DNA from: Bradyrhizobium septentrionale
GTDB taxonomy: Bacteria > Pseudomonadota > Alphaproteobacteria > Rhizobiales > Xanthobacteraceae
Assembly: GCF_011516645.4 (NCBI RefSeq)
Contig: NZ_CP088285.1
Coordinates: forward strand, 6,962,501-7,026,500
Length of the DNA stretch: 64,000 bases
Direction of reading: 5' to 3'
Positions within the stretch are counted from its first letter, which is position 1, and every line of letters starts with the position of its first letter. Both the position numbers and the translations under genes were made by a program. Positions 25,108 through 33,894 of this stretch are shown piece by piece. A model generated the notes under the pieces. The model worked only from the letters and a program-made list of their open reading frames with translations, was not told the origin of the DNA and searched no databases.

Positions 25108-26040
25108 TCAGGCGTCAGCGCGTCGGAAAGGCCCGCTGAACAGCGCGCGCTCGGTTTCCACCGTCTCGTAGATGTAATCCGCCACCGCGCGGATGCGGGC
25201 GAGGTCCTTGCTGTCGGCGTGCATCAGAAGCCAGAAGGTGCGGGAGATCCGCACCTCGTCCGGCAGCACCGGCGCCAACTCGGGGTGGGCGGTCGCCATG
25301 AAGTGCGGCAGCACGGCGATGCCGAAGCCGGCGATGGTGGCGTTGAGCTGCGCGATCAGATTGGCGCTGCGGAATTTTGCCGAGATTTTCGGCGAGACCT
25401 GCGGCAGATAGTCCAGCTCCGGCGTGAACAACAGCTCCTCGATGTAGCCGACGAAGCGGTGCTGCGGCAGGTCGGCGCGCGCGGCAATCCTTGGCGCCTG
25501 CGCGAGATAGGTAGGTGCGGCATAAAGCCCGAGCGTGTAGTCCAAGAGTTTGCGGCCGACGATGCGGCCTTCCTTCGGCATGGTCAGGCTGATCGCGATG
25601 TCGGCCTCGCGCTTGGAGAGCGAGAACAGCCGCGCGGTGGCAACGAGCTGCAGATCGAGGTCGGGATACCGCTCGGTGAACTTGACCAGCCGTGAGGCCA
25701 GGAAGTGGCTGCCGAAGCCGTCGGGCGCGCCGATCCGCACCGTGCCGGTGAGATGCGCGCGCGAGCCGCCGACCGCCTCCTGGTTGGCGACGATGGTCGA
25801 TTCCATCGCCTCGGCGCTGTCGGCGACGCGCTGGCCGGCCTCTGTCAGCAGATAGCCGGTCTTGCGGCGATCAAACAGTTTTGCGGAGAGGTGGCGCTCC
25901 AGCCGGTCGACACGCCGGATCACTGTGGCATGATCGACGCCGAGCTGCTTGGCGGCAGCCGAAACCGACCCGCCGCGCACGATCGCCAGCACGAAGCGGA
26001 AGTCGTCCCAGTCGATCGCGTCGCCGCCTTGATCCTGCAT
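25108..26040 (-). CDS. LysR-family regulator
   Basis: 310 residues from ATG 26040. N-terminal HTH: WDDFRFVLAIVRGGSVSAAAKQLGVDHATVIRRVDRLE; the variant DHATVIRRV is typical of a rhizobial LysR subgroup next to aldehyde-dehydrogenase genes. Effector domain follows (GTVRIGAPDGFGSHFLASRL). It is divergent from the valine-degradation operon starting 121 bases away and probably controls it. Its 3' end is four bases from the convergent monooxygenase stop. Confidence 0.92.
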   Translation of the reverse strand: MQDQGGDAIDWDDFRFVLAIVRGGSVSAAAKQLGVDHATVIRRVDRLERHLSAKLFDRRKTGYLLTEAGQRVADSAEAMESTIVANQEAVGGSRAHLTGTVRIGAPDGFGSHFLASRLVKFTERYPDLDLQLVATARLFSLSKREADIAISLTMPKEGRIVGRKLLDYTLGLYAAPTYLAQAPRIAARADLPQHRFVGYIEELLFTPELDYLPQVSPKISAKFRSANLIAQLNATIAGFGIAVLPHFMATAHPELAPVLPDEVRISRTFWLLMHADSKDLARIRAVADYIYETVETERALFSGPFRRADA

Positions 26041-26160
26041 TTCCGCACATCTATGGTGCAATTTATCGGACTTGAATCCTATAAAATGCAGGGTCATTAG
26101 GGTTTGTAAAGCGATCTCGCCGCCGGCCGCGGCGATTCAGGTCTCCAAGGGAGGATATTC

Positions 26161-27657
26161 ATGCGCTCGATCGGACATTTCATCGGTGGCAAGGAGGTCA
26201 AGGGCACATCGGGCCGCACGGCCGACGTCTTCGAGCCGATGACCGGCGAGGTCCAGGCCAAGGTGGCGCTGGCCTCCAAGGCGGAAGTCCGCGCCGCGGT
26301 CGAGAACGCCAAGGCAGCGCAGCCCGAGTGGGCCGCCACCAATCCGCAGCGCCGCGCGCGCGTCATGATGAAATTCGTCGAACTGGTGCAGCGCGACTAC
26401 GACAAGCTCGCCGAGCTATTGGCACGCGAGCACGGCAAGACGGTTCCCGATGCCAAGGGTGACATCCAGCGCGGCCTCGAGGTCGCCGAGTTCGCTTGCG
26501 GCATCCCGCATCTGATGAAGGGCGAGTACACCGAAGGCGCCGGCCCCGGCATCGACATCTATTCGATGCGGCAGCCGCTCGGTGTCGTCGCAGGCATCAC
26601 GCCGTTCAACTTCCCGGCGATGATCCCGATGTGGAAGTTTGCGCCGGCGATCGCCTGCGGCAATGCGTTCATCCTCAAGCCCTCCGAGCGCGATCCCGGC
26701 GTGCCGATGAAACTCGCCGAGCTGATGATGGAGGCGGGCCTGCCGGCCGGCATCCTCAACGTCGTCAACGGCGACAAGGAAGCGGTCGACGGCATCCTCG
26801 ACGATCCCGACATCAAGGCGGTCGGCTTCGTCGGCTCGACCCCGATCGCGCAATACATCTACGAGCGCGCCGCGCAGACCGGCAAGCGTTGCCAGTGTTT
26901 TGGCGGCGCCAAGAACCACGCCATCATCATGCCCGACGCCGACATGGACCAGACCGTCGATGCGCTGATCGGCGCCGGCTACGGCTCGGCCGGCGAGCGC
27001 TGCATGGCGGTGTCGGTTGCCGTCCCGGTCGGCAAGACCACTGCCGACCGTCTGATGGAAAAGCTGATCCCGCGCGTCGAGTCGCTCAAGATCGGCACCT
27101 CGGTCGATCCGTCGGCCGATTACGGTCCGCTGGTGACCCGCGAGGCGGTCGAGAAGGTCAAGAGCTACATCGACATCGGCATCAAGGAAGGCGCGACGCT
27201 CGCCGTCGACGGCCGCGGCTTCAAGATGCAGGGCTACGAGAAGGGCTTCTATCTCGGCGGTTCGCTGTTCGACAACGTCACCAAGGACATGCGGATCTAC
27301 AAGGAGGAGATCTTTGGGCCGGTGCTCTCGGTGGTGCGCGCGCACGACTATCAGGAGGCGCTGGCGCTGCCGTCGGAGCATGACTACGGCAACGGCGTTG
27401 CGATCTTCACCCGCGACGGCGACACCGCGCGCGACTTCGCGGCCAAGGTCAATGTCGGCATGGTCGGCGTCAACGTGCCGATCCCGGTGCCGATCGCCTA
27501 CTACACCTTCGGCGGCTGGAAGAAGTCGGGCTTCGGCGATCTCAACCAGCACGGTCCGGACTCGGTCCGCTTCTACACCAAGACCAAGACGGTGACCTCG
27601 CGCTGGCCGTCCGGCGTCAAGGATGGTGCGGAGTTCTCGATCCCGACGATGAAGTAG
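26161..27657 (+). CDS. mmsA: methylmalonate-semialdehyde dehydrogenase (CoA-acylating)
   Basis: 498 residues, standard length. It converts methylmalonate semialdehyde, the end of valine catabolism, to propionyl-CoA with NAD and CoA. Nucleophile C281 in GSAGERCMAVSVAVP; nucleotide-binding segments PFNFPAMIPMWKFAPAIACG and VGFVGSTPIA; GGAKNHAIIMPDADMD is diagnostic for the MMSDH subfamily. GGGAGGA precedes the ATG. First gene of a five-part run with isobutyryl-CoA dehydrogenase, hydrolase and HIBADH. Confidence 0.95.
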   Translation: MRSIGHFIGGKEVKGTSGRTADVFEPMTGEVQAKVALASKAEVRAAVENAKAAQPEWAATNPQRRARVMMKFVELVQRDYDKLAELLAREHGKTVPDAKGDIQRGLEVAEFACGIPHLMKGEYTEGAGPGIDIYSMRQPLGVVAGITPFNFPAMIPMWKFAPAIACGNAFILKPSERDPGVPMKLAELMMEAGLPAGILNVVNGDKEAVDGILDDPDIKAVGFVGSTPIAQYIYERAAQTGKRCQCFGGAKNHAIIMPDADMDQTVDALIGAGYGSAGERCMAVSVAVPVGKTTADRLMEKLIPRVESLKIGTSVDPSADYGPLVTREAVEKVKSYIDIGIKEGATLAVDGRGFKMQGYEKGFYLGGSLFDNVTKDMRIYKEEIFGPVLSVVRAHDYQEALALPSEHDYGNGVAIFTRDGDTARDFAAKVNVGMVGVNVPIPVPIAYYTFGGWKKSGFGDLNQHGPDSVRFYTKTKTVTSRWPSGVKDGAEFSIPTMK

Positions 27658-27679
27658 GTCCTTTCAGGGCGAGGCAAAG

Positions 27680-28825
27680 ATGCAGTTCGCTCTCAACGAG
27701 GACCAGATCGCGGTTCGCGACATGGCGCGGGCGTTTGCGGCGGAGAAGATCGCGCCGCACGCGCTCGAATGGGACGAGAAGAAGCACTTTCCTGTTGACG
27801 TGATGCGCGAGGCCGCCGGCCTCGGCATCGGCGGCATCTATATCAAGGACGATGTCGGCGGCTCGGCGATGACGCGGTTTGACGCCGCGCTGATCTTCGA
27901 GGCGCTTGCGACGGGTTGCCCGACCACGTCGGCCTTTATCTCGATCCACAACATGGCGTCCTGGATGATCGATGCCTATGGCAACGACACCCAGCGCCAT
28001 AAGTGGCTGCCGAAGCTCTGCACCATGGAGCTGATCGCCAGCTACTGCCTGACCGAGCCGGGCGCCGGCTCCGACGCGGCCGCGTTGCGCACCCGTGCGG
28101 TGCGCGACGGCGATCATTACGTGCTCAACGGCCAGAAGCAGTTCATCTCCGGCGCCGGCTCGACCGACCTGCTGGTGGCGATGGTGCGGACCGGCGGCGA
28201 TGGTCCGGGCGGCGTCTCGACTGTTGTCATCGACGGCAAGACGCCGGGCGTATCGTTCGGCGCCAACGAGCGCAAGATGGGCTGGAATGCGCAGCCGACC
28301 CGCGCTGTCGTGTTCGAGAACGTGCGCGTGCCGGTCGCGAACCGGCTCGGCGAGGAGGGCATCGGCTTCAAGATCGCGATGGCCGGCCTCGACGGCGGCC
28401 GGCTCAACATCGCGGCGTGCTCGCTCGGCGGTGCGCAGTCAGCACTCGACAAGGCGCTGGCCTACATGAAGGACCGCAAGGCGTTCGGCAAACGCCTCGA
28501 CGAATTCCAGGCGCTGCAGTTCAAGATCGCCGACATGGCGACCGAATTGGAGGCCGCACGCACCTTCCTGTGGCGCGCCGCGGCGGCGCTCGACCGCAAG
28601 GACCCGGATGCCTCCATGCTCTGTGCAATGGCAAAACGGTTCGGCACCGATGTCGGCTTCGAGGTCGCCAACCAGGCGCTACAGTTGCATGGCGGCTACG
28701 GCTACCTCAGCGAATACGGCGTCGAGAAGATCGTGCGCGATCTGCGCGTGCACCAGATCCTCGAAGGCACCAATGAAATCATGCGGCTGATCGTGTCGCG
28801 CAAGCTGATCGAGGGCGCGCGATGA
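27680..28825 (+). CDS. isobutyryl-CoA dehydrogenase
   Basis: 381 residues, acyl-CoA dehydrogenase family: SYCLTEPGAGSDAAALRTRA, QKQFISGAGSTDLL, and near the C-terminus LQLHGGYGYLSEYGVEKIVR with DLRVHQILEGTNEIMR. It should oxidise isobutyryl-CoA to methacrylyl-CoA with FAD, passing electrons to ETF. The valine assignment rests mainly on its neighbours. It begins 22 bases after mmsA and its last four bases overlap the next gene (ATGA), indicating translational coupling. Confidence 0.9.
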   Translation: MQFALNEDQIAVRDMARAFAAEKIAPHALEWDEKKHFPVDVMREAAGLGIGGIYIKDDVGGSAMTRFDAALIFEALATGCPTTSAFISIHNMASWMIDAYGNDTQRHKWLPKLCTMELIASYCLTEPGAGSDAAALRTRAVRDGDHYVLNGQKQFISGAGSTDLLVAMVRTGGDGPGGVSTVVIDGKTPGVSFGANERKMGWNAQPTRAVVFENVRVPVANRLGEEGIGFKIAMAGLDGGRLNIAACSLGGAQSALDKALAYMKDRKAFGKRLDEFQALQFKIADMATELEAARTFLWRAAAALDRKDPDASMLCAMAKRFGTDVGFEVANQALQLHGGYGYLSEYGVEKIVRDLRVHQILEGTNEIMRLIVSRKLIEGAR

Positions 28826-29904
28826 ATGATGCGGCTTCTGCCGAAGGCGATCTGATCGCGCGCAGGGAGGGATCGGCCGGCATCATCCGGCTCAACCGGC
28901 CGAAGGCGATCAATGCCGTGACGCTGGAGATGTTCCACGACATCGACAGGGCGCTCGACCTGTTCGAAGCCGATCCTGATGTCGCGGTCATTTTGCTGGA
29001 AGGCGCCGGCGAGCGCGGCCTGTGCGCCGGCGGCGATATCCGCGCGCTCTGGGAAAGCTCCAAGGTCAAGGGTGACCTCGGCAAGATCCTGTGGCGCGAC
29101 GAGTACATCCTCAACGCACGGATCAAGACATTCCCAAAACCCTATGTCGCCTTCATGGACGGCATCGTGATGGGCGGCGGCGTCGGCCTGTCGGCGCACA
29201 GCCGCCACCGCGTGGTGACGGAGCGAACCAAGCTCGCGATGCCTGAGGTTGGTCTCGGCTTCTTCCCCGATGTCGGCGGCACCTATCTGCTGTCGCGTTC
29301 ACCCGGCGAGGTCGGCACCTATTTTGGGCTGACCGGCACCACCATGAATGGTCCGGACGCGATCTACGCGAAGTTCGCCGACGCGGTGGTGCCGAGCGCC
29401 AAGCTCCCCGCGTTGCGCGAGGCGCTGACCAAGATTGCTCCGGGCACGACATCCACCGAGATCGATCGCCTGATCGCAGGCTTCGCCACCGGCGAGACAT
29501 CCGGCCCTGTTGCCGCAATGCAGGCCAAAATCGACGGATGGTTCGCGTGCGCGCGGATGGAAGACATCATTGACGCGCTGAAAGCCGATGGATCGGACCT
29601 GGCGCAGGCAACCTTGAAGACGCTGGCTGAGAAGTCGCCGCGCGGCATGGTGGTAACGCTGAAGCTGCTGCGGCTGGCACGGGCGGCCGCGACGCTGGAA
29701 GAGTGCCTGGTGCGCGAATATCGCGCGGCGCTCGAGGTGTTCGCCAGCGACGATTTCCGCGAGGGTGTGCGCGCCGCCGTGATCGACAAGGACCGCAATC
29801 CGAAATGGTCGCCCACCCGGATCGAGGATGTGACGCCGGAGATGGTTGCACCGTATTTCGCCGAGATCGGCGCCGACGAACTGAAATTTCCTGACAGCAA
29901 ATAG
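28822..29904 (+). CDS. 3-hydroxyisobutyryl-CoA hydrolase (enoyl-CoA hydratase fold)
   Basis: 360 residues, longer than hydratases as expected for HIBYL-CoA hydrolase. Oxyanion-hole segments GERGLCAGGDIRALWE and FMDGIVMGGGVGLSAHSRH; catalytic region AMPEVGLGFFPDVGGTYLLSR. It releases free 3-hydroxyisobutyrate from the CoA ester. A separate short-chain enoyl-CoA hydratase for the preceding hydration step is not in this run and may be supplied from elsewhere. Its start overlaps the dehydrogenase stop. Confidence 0.92.
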   Translation: MNDAASAEGDLIARREGSAGIIRLNRPKAINAVTLEMFHDIDRALDLFEADPDVAVILLEGAGERGLCAGGDIRALWESSKVKGDLGKILWRDEYILNARIKTFPKPYVAFMDGIVMGGGVGLSAHSRHRVVTERTKLAMPEVGLGFFPDVGGTYLLSRSPGEVGTYFGLTGTTMNGPDAIYAKFADAVVPSAKLPALREALTKIAPGTTSTEIDRLIAGFATGETSGPVAAMQAKIDGWFACARMEDIIDALKADGSDLAQATLKTLAEKSPRGMVVTLKLLRLARAAATLEECLVREYRAALEVFASDDFREGVRAAVIDKDRNPKWSPTRIEDVTPEMVAPYFAEIGADELKFPDSK

Positions 29905-29929
29905 AAACGTCGCAAGCGGAGGACTTCCC

Positions 29930-30817
29930 ATGGCAAACGTCGCATTCATCGGGCTCGGCAATATGGGCGGGCCGATGGCGGCCAATCTGGTCAAGGCCGG
30001 CCACAAGGTCACCGCGTTCGATCTGGTCGCGGCCTCTCGCGATCAGGCGAGGCACGACGGTGCCGCGATCGCCGAGAGCGGCGTTGCTGCCGTGAAGGGC
30101 GCCGATGTCGTCATCACCATGTTGCCGGCCGGCAAGCACGTGCTCGGCGTCTGGAACGAGGTGCTTCCGTCGATGGCCAAGGGTGCGCTGATCATCGACT
30201 GCTCGACCATCGACGTCGAGAGTGCCAAGCAGGCGCATGCGCTGGCCGCCAAGCATGGCATGGCCTCGGTCGATGCGCCGGTCTCCGGCGGCACCGGCGG
30301 CGCCAAGGGCGGGACGCTGACCTTCATGTGCGGCGGCGAGGCGAAGGCCTTTGCGGCGGCCCAGCCGATGCTGGCCAACATGGGCAAGAAGATCGTGCAT
30401 TGCGGCGGCGGCGGCGCAGGGCAGGCGGCCAAGATCTGCAACAACATGATCCTCGGCATTTCCATGATCGCGGTCGGCGAGGCCTTCGTGCTGGCCGAAA
30501 AGCTCGGCCTGTCGCACCAGGCGCTGTTCGACGTCGCCTCGACCTCGTCGGGGCAGTGCTGGTCGCTGACGACCTATTGCCCGGTTCCCGGCCCGGTGCC
30601 GACCTCGCCGGCCAACAACGACTACAAGCCGGGTTTCGCCTCCAACCTGATGGTCAAGGACCTCACGCTGGCCCAGGACGCCGCCAATGCCGCCGGCGCG
30701 GTGACGCCGCTCGGCAAGCATGCGCAGGAACTCTACAAGACCTTCGACGCGTCGGGCCATGGCGGGGTCGACTTTTCCGGAATTATCCAGCACGTTCGCA
30801 GCCTCGCTGGGAAGTAA
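29930..30817 (+). CDS. mmsB: 3-hydroxyisobutyrate dehydrogenase
   Basis: 295 residues. N-terminal Rossmann motif FIGLGNMGGPMAANLVKAG, substrate-binding DAPVSGGTGGAKGGTLTFMCGG, and the catalytic lysine in GAGQAAKICNNMILGISMI. It oxidises 3-hydroxyisobutyrate to methylmalonate semialdehyde, the substrate of the mmsA product. GGAGGA precedes the ATG. A dispersed repeat follows, which may end the operon. Confidence 0.95.
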   Translation: MANVAFIGLGNMGGPMAANLVKAGHKVTAFDLVAASRDQARHDGAAIAESGVAAVKGADVVITMLPAGKHVLGVWNEVLPSMAKGALIIDCSTIDVESAKQAHALAAKHGMASVDAPVSGGTGGAKGGTLTFMCGGEAKAFAAAQPMLANMGKKIVHCGGGGAGQAAKICNNMILGISMIAVGEAFVLAEKLGLSHQALFDVASTSSGQCWSLTTYCPVPGPVPTSPANNDYKPGFASNLMVKDLTLAQDAANAAGAVTPLGKHAQELYKTFDASGHGGVDFSGIIQHVRSLAGK

Positions 30818-30827
30818 TGTTAATCGC

Positions 30828-30925
30828 GTCATCCTGAGGTGCGAGCGCCAGCGAGCCTCGAAGGATGCGGTGCCCGTGACCCATCCTTCGAGACGCCGCG
30901 CAAGGGCGCGGCTCCTCAGGATGAC
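30828..30925. repeat. REP-like repeat
   Basis: GTCATCCTGAGG at the left and CCTCAGGATGAC at the right, with CCTTCGAGACGCC-type inner arms. It is a common long palindrome in Bradyrhizobium and many alphaproteobacteria. It ends just before the acyl-CoA synthetase gene. Confidence 0.65.
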
Positions 30926-30948
30926 GCCAGAAGACGTGGTGAAGCCGG

Positions 30949-32682
30949 ATGACCACATTTCAGGACGCACGCGCCTTTCTGCTCAAGCACCGCACCGACT
31001 ACGACACGGCGGTGAGGGATTTTCGCTGGCCGGATCCGGTGCCGTTCAACTGGGCGCTGGACTGGTTCGATGCCGAGCTGGCGAAATCACCTGACAGCCG
31101 CGATCGGCCGGCGCTGTGGATCGTCGATGCCGCCAGCGGCAAAGAAACCAAGCTTTCCTTTGCCGCGCTGTCGCGCCGCTCGAACCAGGTGGCGAATTTC
31201 CTGCGCGCGCAGGGGTTGAAGCGCGGCGATCATCTGTTGCTGCTGCTCGGCAACGTTGTGCCGCTGTGGGAGACCATGCTGGCGGCGATGAAGCTGGGCG
31301 TCGTCGTGATCCCGGCGACCACGCTATTGACCGCGGATGAATTGCGCGACCGGCTGGATCGCGGCCGGGCCAAGGCGGTGGTTGCGACGCAGGATCAGGT
31401 CGCGAAGTTCGCGGGCCTCGGCAGCGACAAATTGGTGCGCATCGTGGTCGGTGCGGCGCAGACCCAGGAGGGCTGGCTGCCGTTCGAGGACGCCGCGAAG
31501 GCGCCCGAAGCCTTCACGCCCGATGGCCCGACCAAGGCCGACGACCCCATGCTGCTGTATTTCACCTCGGGCACCACGGCAAAGCCAAAGTTGGTGCGGC
31601 ACAGCCAGCGCAGCTATCCGGTCGGCCATCTCTCGACCATGTACTGGATCGGCCTGCAGCCCGGCGACGTCCATCTCAACATCTCGTCGCCCGGCTGGGC
31701 CAAGCATGCCTGGAGCTGCTTCTTCGCACCGTGGAATGCCGGCGCGACGATCTTCATCGCCAACCAGCCACGCTTCGAGGCGAAAGGACTGCTCGCGACC
31801 ATCGCCCGCTGTGGCGTCACCACGCTGTGCGCGCCGCCGACGGTGTGGCGGATGTTCATCCAGGAGCAACTGTCAGACTTCAAGGTGAGTCTGCGGGAAG
31901 TCTGCGGCGCCGGCGAGCCGCTCAACCCTGAGATCATCGACCAGGTCAAATCGGCTTGGGGGCTGACCATCCGCGACGGCTACGGCCAGACCGAGACCAC
32001 GGCGCTCGCCGGCAACTCGCCGGGGCAGAAGGTCAAGGTCGGCTCGATGGGCCGGCCGCTGCCGGGCTATCGCGTGCAGGTCACCGACAATGACGGCCAT
32101 GCCTCCAAGGAAGGCGAGGTGACGCTCCTGCTCGGCGCCGACAGGCCGGCGGGTCTGATGCAGGGCTATCAGGGCGACGACGGCAAGCTCGCCGGCGCCG
32201 ACGGCGAGATCTATCGCAGCGGCGACGTCGTGTTCACCGATGACGAGGGCTATCTGACCTTCGTCGGCCGCACCGACGACGTCTTCAAATCCTCCGACTA
32301 CCGGATCTCGCCGTTCGAGCTCGAAAGCGTGCTGCTGGAGCACGATGCGGTGGCGGAAGCCGCCGTGGTGCCGAGCCCGGACCCGATCCGGCTGGCGATC
32401 CCCAAGGCCTATGTGCTGCTGGTCTCAGGTGTCGAGCGCACGCCGGAGACCGCGCTGTCGATCTTCCAGCACCTGCATGCAAGGCTGGCGCCGTTCAAGC
32501 GCATCCGCAAGATCGAGCTGGTGACCGAGCTGCCGAAGACGATCTCCGGAAAAATCCGCCGGGTGCAGTTGCGCCGGCTCGAACATGACGATAATCGCAG
32601 CGATGCGTTGCGCGGAGCCGAGTTCCGCGAGGAAGAATTTCCGGAGCTGCAGAGAGTGCGGTCATCCGGATCGGAGAGCTAG
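30949..32682 (+). CDS. acyl-CoA synthetase (AMP-forming)
   Basis: 577 residues, ANL superfamily. P-loop-like motif LLYFTSGTTAKPKLVRHSQRS, A5 motif RDGYGQTETTALAG, A7/A8 region YRSGDVVFTDDEGYLTF and GRTDDVFKSSDYRISPFELE, and the C-terminal catalytic lysine in PKTISGKIRRVQLR. It activates a carboxylate, probably short- or medium-chain, to acyl-CoA through acyl-AMP. The downstream MaoC-type dehydratase is four bases away and likely co-transcribed. Confidence 0.92.
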   Translation: MTTFQDARAFLLKHRTDYDTAVRDFRWPDPVPFNWALDWFDAELAKSPDSRDRPALWIVDAASGKETKLSFAALSRRSNQVANFLRAQGLKRGDHLLLLLGNVVPLWETMLAAMKLGVVVIPATTLLTADELRDRLDRGRAKAVVATQDQVAKFAGLGSDKLVRIVVGAAQTQEGWLPFEDAAKAPEAFTPDGPTKADDPMLLYFTSGTTAKPKLVRHSQRSYPVGHLSTMYWIGLQPGDVHLNISSPGWAKHAWSCFFAPWNAGATIFIANQPRFEAKGLLATIARCGVTTLCAPPTVWRMFIQEQLSDFKVSLREVCGAGEPLNPEIIDQVKSAWGLTIRDGYGQTETTALAGNSPGQKVKVGSMGRPLPGYRVQVTDNDGHASKEGEVTLLLGADRPAGLMQGYQGDDGKLAGADGEIYRSGDVVFTDDEGYLTFVGRTDDVFKSSDYRISPFELESVLLEHDAVAEAAVVPSPDPIRLAIPKAYVLLVSGVERTPETALSIFQHLHARLAPFKRIRKIELVTELPKTISGKIRRVQLRRLEHDDNRSDALRGAEFREEEFPELQRVRSSGSES

Positions 32683-32686
32683 CGAA

Positions 32687-33166
32687 ATGAACGAAGTCTG
32701 GAAGAAGCCGCCGGTGTCGCTGGAAACCTACCAGGGCATGGTCGGCAAGGAGATCGGCGTGTCGTCGTGGCACCTGCTTGATCAGGGCCGTATCGACACC
32801 TATGCCGACGTGATCGAGGATCACCAGTTCATCCATGTCGATCCCGAGCGCGCCAAAAAGGAGACGGCCTTCGGCACCACCATCGCCCATGGCTTCCTGA
32901 CGATGTCGCTGATGTCGATCATGTCCTACGAGGTGATGCCGGTGCTCGAGGGCACCGCGATGGGCGTCAATTACGGTTTCGACAAGCTGCGCTTCATCTC
33001 GCCGGTGCGCTCGGGCAAGCGCGTCCGCGGCCGCTTCGTGCTGGCGGAAGCCACGCTGCGCAAGCCGAAGGAACTGCTGTCGCGCACCAACGTCACGGTC
33101 GAGATCGAGGGCGAGGAGAAGCCCGCGCTGGTCGCCGACTGGCTCGGCCTGATCTATTTCAGCTGA
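32687..33166 (+). CDS. MaoC-family dehydratase
   Basis: 159 residues from ATG 32687; the frame starts earlier but lies within the synthetase gene. A single hotdog domain with the R-specific hydratase motif ADVIEDHQFIHVDPERAKK and TIAHGFLTMSLMS, where the Asp and His are catalytic. It hydrates trans-2-enoyl-CoA to (R)-3-hydroxyacyl-CoA. GGAGAG precedes the start. It is the last chromosomal metabolic gene before the prophage. Confidence 0.9.
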   Translation: MNEVWKKPPVSLETYQGMVGKEIGVSSWHLLDQGRIDTYADVIEDHQFIHVDPERAKKETAFGTTIAHGFLTMSLMSIMSYEVMPVLEGTAMGVNYGFDKLRFISPVRSGKRVRGRFVLAEATLRKPKELLSRTNVTVEIEGEEKPALVADWLGLIYFS

Positions 33167-33176
33167 GGGCGCCACG

Positions 33177-33268
33177 CCCGTCATGGCCGGGCTTGTCCTG
33201 GCCATCCACGTCTTTCTTGATGCCGAAACCAAAGACGTGGATGCCCGGGATAAACCCGGGGCATGACG
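33177..33268. repeat. dispersed palindromic repeat
   Basis: CGTCATGGCCGGGC at the left opposes GCCCGGG...GGCATGACG at the right, with inner arms CCACGTCTTT and AAAGACGTGG around TTGATGCCGAAACC... It is a Bradyrhizobium-type intergenic hairpin following the MaoC gene. Confidence 0.65.
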
Positions 33269-33377
33269 AGTTTCCCAGGCGGTGCGCCGCTCGCCTAGCC
33301 CATGTAGCGCATTGACGGCGATGGTTCCTGGTGTCCATCATCCGCCCTTTAGGCGGTGCGGTCCCGGAGTGGCAGCC

Positions 33378-33524
33378 ATGGTGCAGAACATCGTCGCCGG
33401 ACTTGTTGTAATCGCTTTGATTGTGATTGGGGCGATTAGCTACGCCCAGGAGCATCATGAGTGCTGGAGCGGGCACCTGCTCAAAAGCTTGAAACCCTGC
33501 GGGTCGATGACGCCTTCCGTATAG
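33378..33524 (+). CDS. small one-helix membrane protein, 48 residues
   Basis: ATG at 33378 with GGAGTGG upstream. It encodes NIVAGLVVIALIVIGAISYA, one hydrophobic helix, then a polar tail EHHECWSGHLLKSLKPCGS with two cysteines. It may be membrane-anchored with the tail outside. No family recognised; moderate support because of the ribosome site and helix. Confidence 0.45.
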   Translation: MVQNIVAGLVVIALIVIGAISYAQEHHECWSGHLLKSLKPCGSMTPSV

Positions 33525-33613
33525 CGCGCCCGGTGGCCGTCTTGGACGGTCCTGGCCGGGCTTGACCCGGCCATCCATCGCTGCTCAAAAGCTGCCAATA
33601 TCTTGCTCGGTGT

Positions 33614-33750
33614 ACCCTCTCCCCTTGTGGGAGAGGGTGGCTCGCGAAGCGAGCCGGGTGAGGGGTCTCTCTCCGCGAGCTCATCCGTGGAGAGAGACCC
33701 CTCATCCGGCGCTGCGCGCCACCTTCTCCCACAAGGGGAGAATTTGCAAT
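33614..33750. repeat. dispersed double-palindrome repeat
   Basis: ACCCTCTCCCCTTGTGGGAG opposes CTTCTCCCACAAGGGGAGA, and GGGTGAGGGGTCTCTC opposes GAGAGAGACCCCTCATCC inside. It is one of the most frequent intergenic repeats of Rhizobiales. As a chromosomal repeat, it marks the last clearly non-phage sequence on this side. Confidence 0.7.
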
Positions 33751-33894
33751 TCCCACGCCCCCATACGCCTCCATACAAATCTCGCTAAACCATTGGCGGC
33801 GTTGTCATTTTCCACCATGAGTGCTATACGGTTCCCTCGGCTTACACGCCCGCTTTTGGGACAGTTCACGGGACAGAAAAGGACAGCAATTCAG

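Noticed and set aside
33756..33894. tRNA or attachment core at the left prophage end
   Set aside because: No tRNA-like 3' end was found, and without the right end of the prophage no repeat can be defined.
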